From: Blepharisma japonicum
Taxonomy: Eukaryota > Ciliophora > Heterotrichea > Heterotrichida > Blepharismidae
Assembly: GCA_949751835.1 (NCBI GenBank)
Contig: CATKHK010000134.1
Location: 1-64,000, forward strand
DNA: 64,000 nt
Direction of reading: 5' to 3'
Positions 43,528-53,533 of the stretch are shown one piece after another. Position 1 is the stretch's first letter. Each line of letters begins with the position of its first letter. The notes under the pieces are model-generated. The model saw only the letters and a program-made list of their open reading frames with translations. It was not told the DNA's origin and did not search any database. Both the position numbers and the translations under genes were made by a program.

Positions 43528-44586
43528 ATGGTGAAACTTTATCTCTTTACCCTCTCTCTCTTTGTCTGCTCCATTTCTGCTTTGAGCTGCTTAGACAATA
43601 CGGGAACTGCAGTTCCTTGGTTTACTTTTATCAAGCCACCCCAAGACGCTTATGTCCCTCCATTGTATGGAAAATCCTACTCTTTTCTGTCCCCAAACCA
43701 TATGACTGCTGAAATAAGCTCTCTCCCTCTCAACAGCTCTTCCCCAATAACTTACACTCTTAACCAATTTAACACTGATAGCTCAGTTTCCGTTGTATTT
43801 TTCAAGTAATCGATATTTAGTGATGAAGTTCCTCCAAACAACACGAATCCTAATTCATATTCTGGGCATACTAAAGGAGTCCTAGCTTATACGTCAACTC
43901 AAGCTATTTATATTATTCATTCTTTTCCCAATTTCCCTTTTTATAACTCGACGACTGGAAAGGTTTTATTAGATATATTTGACTCTGAGGTGGAATACGG
44001 TCAAAATTTAATGTGTGTCCAAATAACACCTCAGACATTGTTTTATTTGGCAGGAATTATGTCTATAAATTCACCTAGGGTTTACTATAGCAAAATTGTG
44101 ACCCCTAATGCCAACATTACCTTGATGATTCAGAACAAAACTAACCTCCAAATAACAAGCGCAACTTTAAGTTTTACAGTTGGGACTAACACTTTTACAT
44201 ATATAGCTAGGTCAGCAGCTGCCCAAAAGGATTTCTGGGAAGACATTGTTTCAAAATACTATAATGACGGTTTTTATGTACAGTCTTGGGGAAGACCTTA
44301 TATGCCAGGATATTGCCCGCCTGATGAGCCTTATACAAACCTCAATGTTGATAAGATTGGGATTGGAAAATATTACTGGTATGGATATGATGATCACTCC
44401 AAATGGGGGATCGGCATAAAAACGACTGTACTGTGCTATGCTGATTTAAATAGAATGTATAGCCAAACCAATAGGGGCGGTGGAGGGCTCTGTACGAATT
44501 TTCCATCTCTTTATGCAATCCATAAAGCATTTGATGAAGGAAATGATGCTTGTGGAAGCACTCTTCAGAAAAAAATTAAAATTTAA
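43528..44586 (+). CDS. DNase II family acid nuclease, 347 aa
   Basis: ATG at 43528; MVKLYLFTLSLFVCSISALS is a signal peptide. One 15-nt intron (43806-43820) lies between VVFF and DEVPPNN. Family signatures: SCLDNTGTAVPWFTFIKPP, the first catalytic block GHTKGVLAYT, IIHSFPNFPF, and the second active-site block DDHSKWGIG with the catalytic HxK-type His-Ser-Lys. DNase II cleaves DNA at acid pH in lysosomes, here probably phagosomes digesting food. Length is typical (~350). It is intact. Confidence 0.93.
43806..43820 (+). other. 15-nt intron
   Basis: GTAATCGATATTTAG, phase 2 in the DNase II gene. Unspliced it creates a TAA at once; spliced it continues through NDEVPPNN into the conserved GHTKGV block. 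Confidence 0.92.
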
Positions 44587-44942
44587 TCAATAATTGGAGA
44601 TTATTAGTTAATTTAATTTTATTAGAAAATTTTTAATCTAAAATATTCTTAACAAAAATTAATGTTTTTAATAGATATTATAGATATATAACGCTACAGT
44701 AACTTTTTAAATAAGAAAAAGCTTAATTAATAATTATTAGCTAAAAAAGATATCAAATTTATGTATTAAAACCTAATTAGTATGCTATAGTAATTCTATT
44801 TTAAATTTTACTATATAAAATATATTTTTATCTATTCTTGAAATAAAAAAATCACCCTTTTAAATTCCTCTTTTTTATCACTTTTGAGTTTATCCGTTGC
44901 ACAATATTTCCACAAAAACTCCTATTATTTTTTCAAGATAAT
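44587..44942. other. Intergenic, nothing recognised
   Basis: AT-rich spacer of about 360 bp between two same-strand genes. No frame or RNA gene seen. Confidence 0.5.
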
Positions 44943-46508
44943 ATGGGTTGCGTGGATTCAAAACTTTCATGCTCAAGCGTAGAAAGATCTATAATGAACG
45001 CTGAAGCAGAATTAGGCTACGGGAAGAAAAACTGCTGATATATTGACTTTATTCATAGGAAATACTCAATCGGAGGTTGGGTGAATCATGAGCAGTGAAG
45101 AGATATTTCAGGCTCCCTTTTAATTCAAACAAAAAACACTTCAGCTAATACAAAAATTGAGAGATTTTTTAGCAGCATTGCAAATTTCAATGGAAAACTT
45201 CCTCTCAGATCTTTACTTATCATAGGCTTTCTTCTTGGTGAAGGTAATTATCAGGAAAAATCTCAGCTTTTTTTCGATATTTATGACACAAATAACTCAA
45301 AAATTATTTTTAAATCAGACATTCATGCACTCGTCGAAGAAATGCTCGATATAGCTATAAACAAAATTCCTATCCTTGTGTGTAAGCCTCAAGTTTCAAA
45401 TGAAGAAGACTTTGAAAAATACTTGCAAGACCTGCATGATTTTAAAGAAGCTGCTCAAGAATTAATTGTAAGGAAATTTGTTGGAGCTGACAATTCCGAA
45501 CACTCAATTACTCTATCAGAATTTCAAGCAAATTTTCAAGATATTTCGACTGCTGAATTATTAAATTCTCATGGATTAAGATCATTTGTGTATAGCCAGA
45601 AATCAGCCTTGAAGTCAACAGATGTTAAACACAAAAAACAAAAATATTTTCTATCGTCAGAAGAAAGTGAAAATGCTGAAATAATTAATGAAGAAACTGT
45701 TGAAAAAGGAGAAAATGAAAGCTACTGTACTACATTAGAAACTGATCGGATTATTTTTGTAAAAAATTTTACAAACCAAATCGCAACCCTAAACTTACGA
45801 TGCAAAACAAAATCCTCTATATCTTCGATCGATTTTTTCAGCGAATTAAAATTATATGGCTCTATCTGCATTCCGAATGAAAGGGTATTTTTTTATGGTG
45901 GAATCTTAATTGGAAATAAAACTTCGGCACATGCATTTATAGTTGATAAAATGGGTTATGTGGCAAAACTGTTATCATATCAGCCGACTTGCAAAATTGA
46001 TTTGGCTTATTTAAATAACAGTGTCTATGCATTTGGGGGAGATCCACATGTTTCTTGTAGGTATAATTTATCAATGAATAGGTGAGAAAATTGTTCAGAA
46101 TTGCCTACTGGAAATTTTGCTTACTCAAATCTACTAGCATTTAAGGATAATATTATGTTAACCAGCAAACTCAGCAGCAAACTGTTTTATTTTGACACAA
46201 ACCAAGGCTTTTTTTATGAAATTGTGGGTTTGAAATTAAAGGAAAGTGCTTTGAAATTAATGTTTTCAGTAAATAATAGAATTTATATTGCAGAATTGTC
46301 AGGGAATATATATGAAAGTGAAATTAATGGGTTTTTAGCATGGAAGAATATCGGGAGGATGAAAAAATTCGATTTTGGTTGTGAAATCAGCTCTTATATG
46401 GCCTTATATCGGGATAATTTATTTTTTATTAATAAAATCACAGGCAAAAATGAGCTTATGGAATTCAAATTGAAAGAAAAAATTTTGAGAAAAATTCACA
46501 CACGATAA
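44943..46508 (+). CDS. Acylated EF-hand-like / kelch-like protein, 521 aa
   Basis: ATG at 44943; MGCVDSKLSC carries Gly2 and Cys3, the signal for N-myristoylation and palmitoylation. TGAs are Trp (KKNCWYIDF, NEQW contexts, MNRWENC). An EF-hand-like loop appears at ~115-130 (FFDIYDTNNSKIIFKSDI). A low-complexity acidic linker lies at ~230-260. The C-terminal half has kelch-like blades (VYAFGGDPHVSCRYNLSMNRW, RIYIAELSGNIYESEINGFL), related to those of the clusters at the two window ends. It is likely a membrane-tethered Ca2+-responsive scaffold (inference). Confidence 0.75.
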
Positions 46509-46709
46509 TACTTCTTTACATTACCGAAATAATCTGGACTTTTTTCATATAGATTTTATTACACTCTCTAATAAATAATGTGTATAAGCATTAATATCTA
46601 TTTATTTTCTATAAAGTCCCATTTTATCAGCCACTATAATTTTTATATAAACCCACAAGTCATTACCTAAATTAATTGAAAAATATTTATTAAATAATTT
46701 CCTTATAAA

Positions 46710-47237
46710 ATGGTCCGAGGCATGGATAGAGGATTTCGTCGTGGAGGGGGACCTCCACGATTCCAAAGAGAAGAAGGCCCACCAGACCAAGTCATCGAAG
46801 TAGGCGAAGTTATTCATTCTTCTGAAGGAAACCAGCTTCTCTGCAAAGCCACAATTGACCAAGTCCCATGGTTTTCTAAAGGCGTCTACCTAGAAAACAA
46901 AGCACAAATCGGCAAAGTAGACGAAGTCCTCGGGCAAACTTTTGACTTTGTAAGCTTTATTTAGATGTTTAGTGTCCAACTAGATGAAAACATGAAGGCA
47001 GAGAGCTTTGAAAAGGGCACAAAAGTCTATATGAGTCCTGCATTTCTGTTTCCAATGGCAAAATTCACCAGTCCACCTACAGCTAAAGCCGGTGGAGGTA
47101 GAGGACGTGGCGGAAGAGGTGGCAGAGGCGGAAGAGGAGGATCGTTCAGAGGAGGTGACAGAGGTGGAAGAGGAGGATTCAGAGGCGGAAGAGGAGACTC
47201 AAGAGGAGGAAGAAGAGGAGGATTTAGACGATTTTAA
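46710..47237 (+). CDS. GAR1: H/ACA snoRNP protein GAR1, 170 aa
   Basis: ATG at 46710; a 15-nt intron at 46950-46964 joins LGQTFDF to [10 protein letters not shown]. The GAR1/NAF1 core holds [38 protein letters not shown] and [20 protein letters not shown]. The C-terminus is a Gly/Arg-rich RGG domain ([10 protein letters not shown] type), and the N-terminus also has a short RGG-like stretch. GAR1 is a core protein of the box H/ACA pseudouridylation RNPs in the nucleolus. It is intact and of normal size. Confidence 0.97.
46950..46964 (+). other. 15-nt intron
   Basis: GTAAGCTTTATTTAG, phase 0, inside the conserved GAR1 core. Removal restores the beta-strand [11 protein letters not shown]; retention would end the protein at 85 residues. 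Confidence 0.93.
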
Positions 47238-47311
47238 AGAATAAAATTTTCTTTATAGAAGAGTTTGATATAAATTCATATAAATTAGAATATGAATTAT
47301 ATAGGTAAATT

Positions 47312-47905
47312 TTAGTATTGTGAATTTTGGGTCAAGGACTTTTTTTTGATTATAATTCTTCCTTTCCCTAAACAAACCACCATAATTGCTGCAATGAGCC
47401 CAGAACACCCACATATGATTAGAATAAAATACTGCACTGCAAGAATTGCAATGGTTAAAGCCCAAGCAGTCCAAAATTCTAATTAAAAATTACTTTCTTG
47501 GCAAGAATCGTCCCATCATATTCATATTGTCCCTAAAATTAGCCAAGTAATAAAGAAAAGAATTGACAGTGTATAAAATGAAACATATAGAATATGAACC
47601 CAAACCTTTTCCAGTAGTTTTTCATGAATAATCAGTTCAAATAATAGTGCAAACGATGTCCCAAACCCTGAAAATGCTGCATATACTATTAGCCACGCAC
47701 GAATTGGCTGATCACATTCATCCCCTCAATGAGACACCAAAATCACAATAATTGCAATAATTAACGCTCAATGGCAGCACGAATTCACAGCAGCAGTCAA
47801 AACTTTATGTTTTTTCCTTTGCATATACAATGCATCTTTATCCATTTCATCTTTCGTCAGTGCTTTTTCTATAGATTCAGGGCTTTCTTCCTCCTCTACA
47901 CTCAT
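47312..47905 (-). CDS. Four-pass membrane protein of unknown function, 192 aa
   Basis: ATG at 47905 (MSVEEEESPESIEKALTKDE), TAA at 47312-47314, with a 15-nt intron at 47479-47493 (phase 1). The total coding length is a multiple of three and TGAs are Trp (CCHWALI, VSHWGDEC, TIWIWWDD). About four hydrophobic helices: ALIIAIIVILVS, WLIVYAAFSGFGTSFALLF, FYTLSILFFITWLILGTI, and TIAILAVQYFILIICGCSG with LIAAIMVVCLG. Acidic N-terminus and basic C-terminus. It resembles small tetraspan proteins, but no family is recognised. Confidence 0.75.
47479..47493 (-). other. 15-nt intron
   Basis: On the gene strand GTAATTTTTAATTAG, phase 1. It joins DDSCQE to KFWTAWALTIAI; retention gives an early TAA. Confidence 0.85.
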
Positions 47906-47949
47906 TCTTAGCAATAATTATGAATAATTAAAGATGAATTATTTTGAAA

Positions 47950-48369
47950 CTAATATTTTCTGTCCTTTTTGTGAGGCTTCCACTCTTCTGGCTTGTAGAC
48001 TTCATTTGGATTAGAATTTGCCGTCTTTTGCATAGCTTCTCTGAACCCTTTCATTTTTTCTTCATCTTCTTTGTCAGCTGCTTCTCCTATTTTTTTGCGA
48101 TATAAATAGGAGTCTTGAGAGGATTTGACGTCTTCAGGCTTGGGTGGGTTTTTATCTCTACCACAGAGCCATGGAGCCCATATTGGGTCCATAGTTGGAT
48201 TTCTGATTCCTTCTTTATATTCGACTTCACGCTTAAAAGGTCTTCCGTCCTCATCGAAAATCTGGTAATATTTGTTTTCATACATATCAGTCCCGACTAG
48301 TTTTTTATCGTCTGTATTCCTTAGAAAGTTACGTAGATTTTTTAAAAACCCGAATCTTCTTATTATCAT
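47950..48369 (-). CDS. NDUFAF2/NDUFA12-family complex I protein, 139 aa
   Basis: ATG at 48369 (MIIRRFGFLKNLRNFL), a basic presequence-like start. LVGTDMYENKYYQI matches the VGTDxxGNKYYE block of the family, followed by RPFKREVEYKEG and PIWAPWLCGRDKNPPKPED, the W-W/RxxPPT part. The end EEWKPHKKDRK is like that of NDUFAF2. NDUFA12 is a subunit and NDUFAF2 its paralogous assembly factor in mitochondrial complex I; details favour NDUFAF2 slightly. It is a normal length. Confidence 0.82.
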   Translation of the reverse strand: MIIRRFGFLKNLRNFLRNTDDKKLVGTDMYENKYYQIFDEDGRPFKREVEYKEGIRNPTMDPIWAPWLCGRDKNPPKPEDVKSSQDSYLYRKKIGEAADKEDEEKMKGFREAMQKTANSNPNEVYKPEEWKPHKKDRKY

Positions 48370-48508
48370 TTTTATTATTTAAATAAATTTTTAGAGGAAA
48401 TTGATAAATAATAAGAAGGTTCTAGATTCTGTTAATGATATTATGATAATTAATTATGTTATAAAAAAATGAATAATCATTGTATAAATAATTGATTTTT
48501 CAATTTTC

Positions 48509-49149
48509 TTATCCTTTAACATCAAAAATGGCCTTTCTGATTTCATTTTCTAATTTTTCAAAGTAGGGCTCACATCGTCAAATCCCTGATGTTTCATCCC
48601 CAGCTTAAATACGATCAAGTATTCATGAATCCTTAATATTCTTCAAGACCCCATATATCATGATTATTTTTGGCCATATTTGATGGGCTTGGAAAAAATT
48701 CATTAAATGGGATTTATACCTCATAAAGAAAATTTATAGCACGTTATCTTTTAGCTCGAGTTGCATTTAACCTTTAAATGCGCTAAACATTAATTCTAAA
48801 GAGTCCTTATTTTTCTTAATAATATAATATCTGCATAGAAATCTTCTAGTTCTTTTCTTCTTTCATTAATAATTCTTCTCTAACAATCTTGTCAATTTTG
48901 CTATTCACATATAGGATTCTTGGTAATTTCATGTGGATATAACTTTGTTTTGTCTAAAACCTTATAAATATTCTAATAAAATTCTTCTAGCTTAAACCAA
49001 TGTAAAGCTTGCAATTGTATTAAATTTACATTTTTGTGGGTTAAATATGGATGGGCTCCTATAAAATTATCAGGTAGTATGCCTAATCGGAATTCTGTTA
49101 TAAGGAATAATTAGCATAGTTCATAAATCTAAAAATATGGATTATGCAT
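48509..49149 (-). pseudogene. Possible decayed gene, identity unknown
   Basis: Translation of the minus strand gives protein-like pieces, e.g. EFRLGILPDNFIGAHPYL, KVLDKTKLYPHEITKNP and ERRKELEDFYADIILLRKI. A second piece in another frame nearer the end reads RCEPYFEKLENEIRKAIFDV. They are broken by several TAA/TAG triplets and a phase change between the parts. The stops mostly fall where Gln would fit, as expected from C-to-T decay. No family is recognised, so this could also be chance in AT-rich DNA. Confidence 0.35.
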
Positions 49150-49176
49150 TTTTTCCTATTTTAATTAATTTTATTT

Positions 49177-49899
49177 TTATTCATCAAGCCATCTAACCCT
49201 TCTCCCATTCTCCCATTCTCCTTCTCTTTTACTCCCATCCTGACTTATAAGCAACCCTCTACCATGCTGCTTCCCTTCATGCCAATCTCCTAAATAAATT
49301 CTTCCATCAGGCCATTTAAAAACTCCAAAGCCTTCTTTTAAATCATTTACATAGTTTCCTTCATATCTTCTACCATCTGCAAACTTAAATAGTCCTTTTC
49401 CGTGCATTTTGCCATCAATTCAGCCTCCTGCATAGCTTCTTCCATCTGAAAAAATATATGTCCCTTCCCCATGGATTTTATTGTCTCTAAAGCCTCCATT
49501 ATAGCTGCTCCCATCTTCAAAGCTTATAGTACCTTGGCCTTCTTTACTGTCATTTATAAAATCACCTTCATATTTTATTCCATCAGGGTAGGTTTCAGTT
49601 CCTTTTCCATGTTTTTCGCCATTTACGAAATGGCCTTCGTACCTGCATCCATTCCCACTCTGATAAACTCCAAAGCCAGAATATTCGCCATTAAAATAAT
49701 TACCTTCATATCAGCTGCCATCTGCGTGAGTTAACTTCCCTTTTCCACTTGGTTTGTCATTTTCCCAGTTTCCTTCATATTTATCGCCATCTGGCCATGT
49801 TAAAATGCCATACCCATGACGCTGATTGAAATTGTTTCATTCTCCTTCATATACTTTGCCTCCTTCGAGCGTCACAGGCTCATATCTTGGCTTATCCAT
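49177..49899 (-). CDS. MORN-repeat protein, 240 aa
   Basis: ATG at 49899 (MDKPRYEPVTLEGGKVYEG). About nine MORN units of ~23 residues (YEGEWNNFNQRHGYGILTWP, DGRRYEGNYVNDLKEGFGVF, DGRIYLGDWHEGKQHGRG) fill the protein; TGA is read as Trp in several YEGxW positions. The last unit ends in REGEWENGRRVRWLDE. MORN repeats bind membranes or act as dimeric rods in cortical cytoskeleton. The end RRVRWLDE is shared with the MORN protein at 53.5 kb, so they are related. Confidence 0.92.
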
Positions 49900-50356
49900 T
49901 AATTCTTTATTAGGGGTTACATTATTTTTTTTGTTGAATTTTATTCATAAACTATATATGGTAATTCAAAATATAGGAAAAATAGCATTTTAATCAGCTA
50001 AAGAAGATGTTTTTATAATCAAAAATATATTATATTGATTATTTCTTGAATGCTTTTATTATTTTATACCCTTTTTCGAAGGTTTGACTATTAAATAAAA
50101 AGTAATTTATCTTTAATATTTAAAGTCATTTTTAAATAAATTAAAATTAGAAAAAGAGACTAGTACATTTTGGATTAAAAATTTCGAACACTCTAAATTA
50201 CTAGGATTTATCATAAAATTTGAAGCTCTTATAAGATTAAATTATTAATAAAAAATTTGCCCTTTTAATAGTCTTCTATTATCCCAAAGTTATTTTCCAT
50301 ATTTTTCTATCATCAAAATTTCTCATATTAATTGCATTTATCAGAACCCAAAAAAT
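49900..50356. other. Divergent intergenic spacer, nothing recognised
   Basis: About 460 bp, strongly AT-rich, between the 5' ends of the MORN and START genes. It must hold both promoters; no element can be identified. Confidence 0.45.
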
Positions 50357-50968
50357 ATGGAAAGTGAATGGCCAATTAAAGGGCAACAAGTCATAGAAAG
50401 CGGTCTAGAAGAGTTCAAAGTCCTTCTAAGTAATCCAGGCTGGTCCATTGTAGAAGACAAGCAAGGAGTCTTAACGACCTCCCAGACTCATGACCAAACT
50501 TTTTACACAAAATCAATTACCGATATCAATGCATTCCCAGCAACAATTATCAATTTTTTCAATGATCCTACCAATATAAAGCTCTGGAATCCCAAAGTTT
50601 ATAATCAGCAAGTCGCATTAGAGTCTGGCGACCTCAAGCTTATTAAATTCCAAATAAAGCATAAATGGCCTATAGAAGATCGGGAATTTTTATATGTCAG
50701 CAAAAATTTTACATTGCCAGATGGCCCAGTTTATTTAATTGAAAAAAGTATTGATTTGTCGTCAATTCCAGTAGCTAAAAAGCACATACGAGGATTTTAT
50801 CATTGTGGGTACTTATTTGAGTCAAGAGATGAAGAAATGACAAGAGTAACGCTGATTTCTGGAATAAATCCTATGGGAAGCGTCCCATCTGCTATTAAGA
50901 ATAAAATAGCTAAGAAATGGGTGAATCGGCTCAAAATTGCAAAAGAAAAATTCGATAAAAAGGAATAA
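50357..50968 (+). CDS. START-domain lipid-transfer protein, 203 aa
   Basis: ATG at 50357 (MESEWPIKGQQVIESGLEEF). A single START domain spans the protein: GWSIVEDKQGVLTTSQ, TIKLWNPK-like NIKLWNPKVYNQQ, IKHKWPIEDREFLYVSKN, HIRGFYHCGYLFES and TRVTLISGINPMGSVPSAIK. The pattern (IxDRDF, GWxPxxLxN) is that of the PCTP/STARD2-STARD10 group, which bind phospholipids in a closed cavity. No membrane anchor or extra domain. Confidence 0.93.
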   Translation: MESEWPIKGQQVIESGLEEFKVLLSNPGWSIVEDKQGVLTTSQTHDQTFYTKSITDINAFPATIINFFNDPTNIKLWNPKVYNQQVALESGDLKLIKFQIKHKWPIEDREFLYVSKNFTLPDGPVYLIEKSIDLSSIPVAKKHIRGFYHCGYLFESRDEEMTRVTLISGINPMGSVPSAIKNKIAKKWVNRLKIAKEKFDKKE

Positions 50969-50997
50969 TTTTTAAAATGGCTTTATCTAAATAAATA

Positions 50998-52224
50998 ATG
51001 ATCACCGATAGTAAAGAGTTTTCAACTTTCCTTGAAAATTTAAAAGACAAATCTTCAGCAGAAATAGGCTTCTTTATAGGCTATACCAATTTAGAAAAAC
51101 AATACATTTATATGCAAACAAATACTCCTACCATAGAAATCCCATCACATAAAAATATCTCCCCTCTGCTGTCATGCCCATTGCCAGTGCCAGAAACGAA
51201 TTATGCAGACTGAATATTGGAATATGCCAAGCAACTTTCAAGGGTTCTACCTGGAGGGCTTGAGATTTTGGGTATTTTCTTGGTATCTGAAGATGATATC
51301 AGCTTAGAGAGTTTCCTAGGATTTCCCGAAGGCTTATTGAACCTATTGGTCGACCTTAATTCTGAAGTTTTAGAAAAGGACAGCTTGATTGTTTTTCACT
51401 TCGCAATCCAAAGTCAAAAAACCACTGCAAAGATAATCGACTTAAAAAATAAAATTATCAGCTCGCCCGAACTAAAACTAGCAACAATCCCAAAGCTTGA
51501 AGAAGTCCGGTGCTTTGTAAAAGCATCCTTAGAAGCAGCTGAAGATGGAAACTCTCATGTCATTATCCAGCAAATTATAAGAGAATGAGGCAACCAATTG
51601 AAAAATAATGTCTTTTCGATAGACGGCCAAACTAAAGCAGATATTGCTATAGGAAGCTTAAAAACAGTAAAAAATATATAGGAAAAAAATTACCATGTAG
51701 CTGAAATTTACTCATCAGCCCCTGGATTTTGTACAAATTCTAATGCTCCAAGAATTAGGGTCCAGGGTTATATAGAAAGCAGAGTATTAGTTCACCCTAA
51801 AAACACTATAAAAGAAACTAGAGAAGTTATTATTAAGGATTTATTATTTTCATTGAAAAATAGGTTGGAAATAATTTCTGAAGAAATACCTTTACAGGAA
51901 AATCCGTTTTTAAATAATCCAGTGAAGTTTGTAAACCAGCTACCTAGACGAGCATTTTTTAATTTAAATAACGGCTGCATTCTGAGTAGTTATGGCACAA
52001 CTTCACAAGATAAAGATTTTATTCAAGCTTATACCACTACAATTTCATCGGCAAAGCTAAGCTATGCAGAATCAAGAGAATTTCACTTAAAAGTTGACTC
52101 GCCAATGGAGGTAGGGAAAGTGGAAGAAAAAAAAGACCAAATAGAAAATATGAGATTCATGATCTTTTTAGGCGTTATTTTTCCAGTGTTGTTGGTATCA
52201 TTCTTAATAAAAGCATACAGATAA
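50998..52224 (+). CDS. ODR4-like ER membrane protein, 403 aa
   Basis: ATG at 50998, 29 bp after the START gene stop; 15-nt intron at 51667-51681; TGAs are Trp. The family plan is seen: AEIGFFIGYTNLEKQYI, a WILEYAKQLSRVLPGGLEILGIFLVSE-type block, SSAPGFCTNSNAPRIRVQG, LPRRAFFNLNNGCILSSYG, and a C-terminal transmembrane helix FMIFLGVIFPVLLVSFLIKA. ODR4 is tail-anchored in the ER and, in animals, localises receptors and the UFM1 protease UFSP2. Length fits the family (~400-450). Confidence 0.88.
51667..51681 (+). other. 15-nt intron
   Basis: GTAAAAAATATATAG, phase 0 in the ODR4-like gene. Removal joins SLKT to EKNYHVAEIYSSAPGF; retention would end translation at TAG. Confidence 0.9.
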
Positions 52225-52355
52225 TGTAATTTACACAAATTAATTGCTAAGAGATTTGCTAAAATTTATTTTAGTATACATTTAAAATAGTGAATAAATT
52301 ATTTGACTTTGAAAACTTTTTTCAGATAAGATGGGTAATATTTTATTAATTAGAT

Positions 52356-53423
52356 ATGTGCTCTACCGAAGATTACCCAAATCCTACAAATGAATCAGAA
52401 ACCAGTTACTCAGAAATTATCGAGGATTTTACTAGTTTTACCCACGAGGATAAGAAAAAAAATCCAGCTTCTTTATCATGCCTGATCCCTTCTAGTTGTG
52501 GGAATTCTTTACCCATCAAAAGTGGGTGACTTCGTAAGCGCACCAGTGGTTTGATCCATAGATGGGTAAAACGATTTTTTACTCTAAGAAATAAAGTTTT
52601 AACTTATTGTTATGCTGAATCTGACAAAAAATTCGCAGGAATAATCAATTTTGATTTAGTCACTTCTGAAATCCAAGTGAATTCAAATATCATAACACTC
52701 ACAGCTATTGGATGTAAGAAATTATTAATGCTTAAAGCTGATAGCGAAAAATCTGCAAATAGCTGGGTGAATGCAATATCTCACCATATCCAAAATTCAC
52801 AAGGCCATAAAGTGAAATTACCAGTATTAAGTAAAAACTTTTGAAAATTTGCAAGAATCTCAGAAAAGCAGTTTCTATCAGTCGCCTCCACAGGAGACAT
52901 TTTACTATTCAAAGCAAATAATTTTGTTTCCAAAATTCAAAGGGTCATTACGCACAGCGAATATGACCATGTAGCGATTATTTTGAAATATACATCAGGA
53001 AGAATAGGGATTTTAGAAGCGACTTCTGAAGATGGGGTCTCTGTAGTTATGTGGGACGATTTTAAATATTACCAATTCCACAAACTTTATAACAGACTTG
53101 TATATAGGCAGCTTCATACAGAAAGAAGCAATGAGATGCTCATGGAGATTGAAAATTTCATCAAAGCTGTCAAAGGGATGAAGTACAATATTTCACCGAG
53201 AAAATTGATAAGGAACAAGGAAGATAACAGTAAAAAACAAGGATTTTTCTGCTCAGAGCTGGTTGCTGCTGCTTATAAGTCCATTGGGTTGCTACCAGAA
53301 AAGCCGCCAGCAAGCAAATATTGGCCAGGAGATTTTTCAGAAAAGAAAAAAATACAGCTGTTAAAAGGAGCGAGATGTGGAGAAGAACTTATCATTGATT
53401 TTGACCTAGATTCAAGAGATTAA
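52356..53423 (+). CDS. PH domain plus NlpC/P60-like (YiiX-type) hydrolase, 355 aa
   Basis: ATG at 52356 (MCSTEDYPNPTNESETSY); TGAs are Trp (KSGWLRKRTSGLIHRW, SKNFWKFA). PH domain at ~55-150 (GWLRKRTSG, RFFTLRNKVLTYC, ADSEKSANSWVNAISHHI). The C-terminal domain (~165-345) has the permuted papain-like layout: GDILLFKAN, catalytic His in YDHVAIILKY, and catalytic Cys in FFCSELVAAAYKSIGLL. Such domains (NlpC/P60, YiiX, LRAT-like) act on lipids or amides; a PH domain would place it on phosphoinositide membranes. The exact substrate is unknown. Confidence 0.88.
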
Positions 53424-53533
53424 ATACATATATTACTAATTTTATATCAGTATTTTATAATTTTTCCCATTTTTCCACATTTATTGAAATTCATTGTCAA
53501 TAAAAATTATTTAAGTTTTATTTTAAGACACTA

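Noticed and set aside
48509-49149. TAA/TAG read as Gln in this region
   Set aside because: All sound genes in the window end with TAA or TAG, and the family pseudogene at 12.4 kb shows that stops arise by decay; a different code for one locus is not credible without RNA or protein data.
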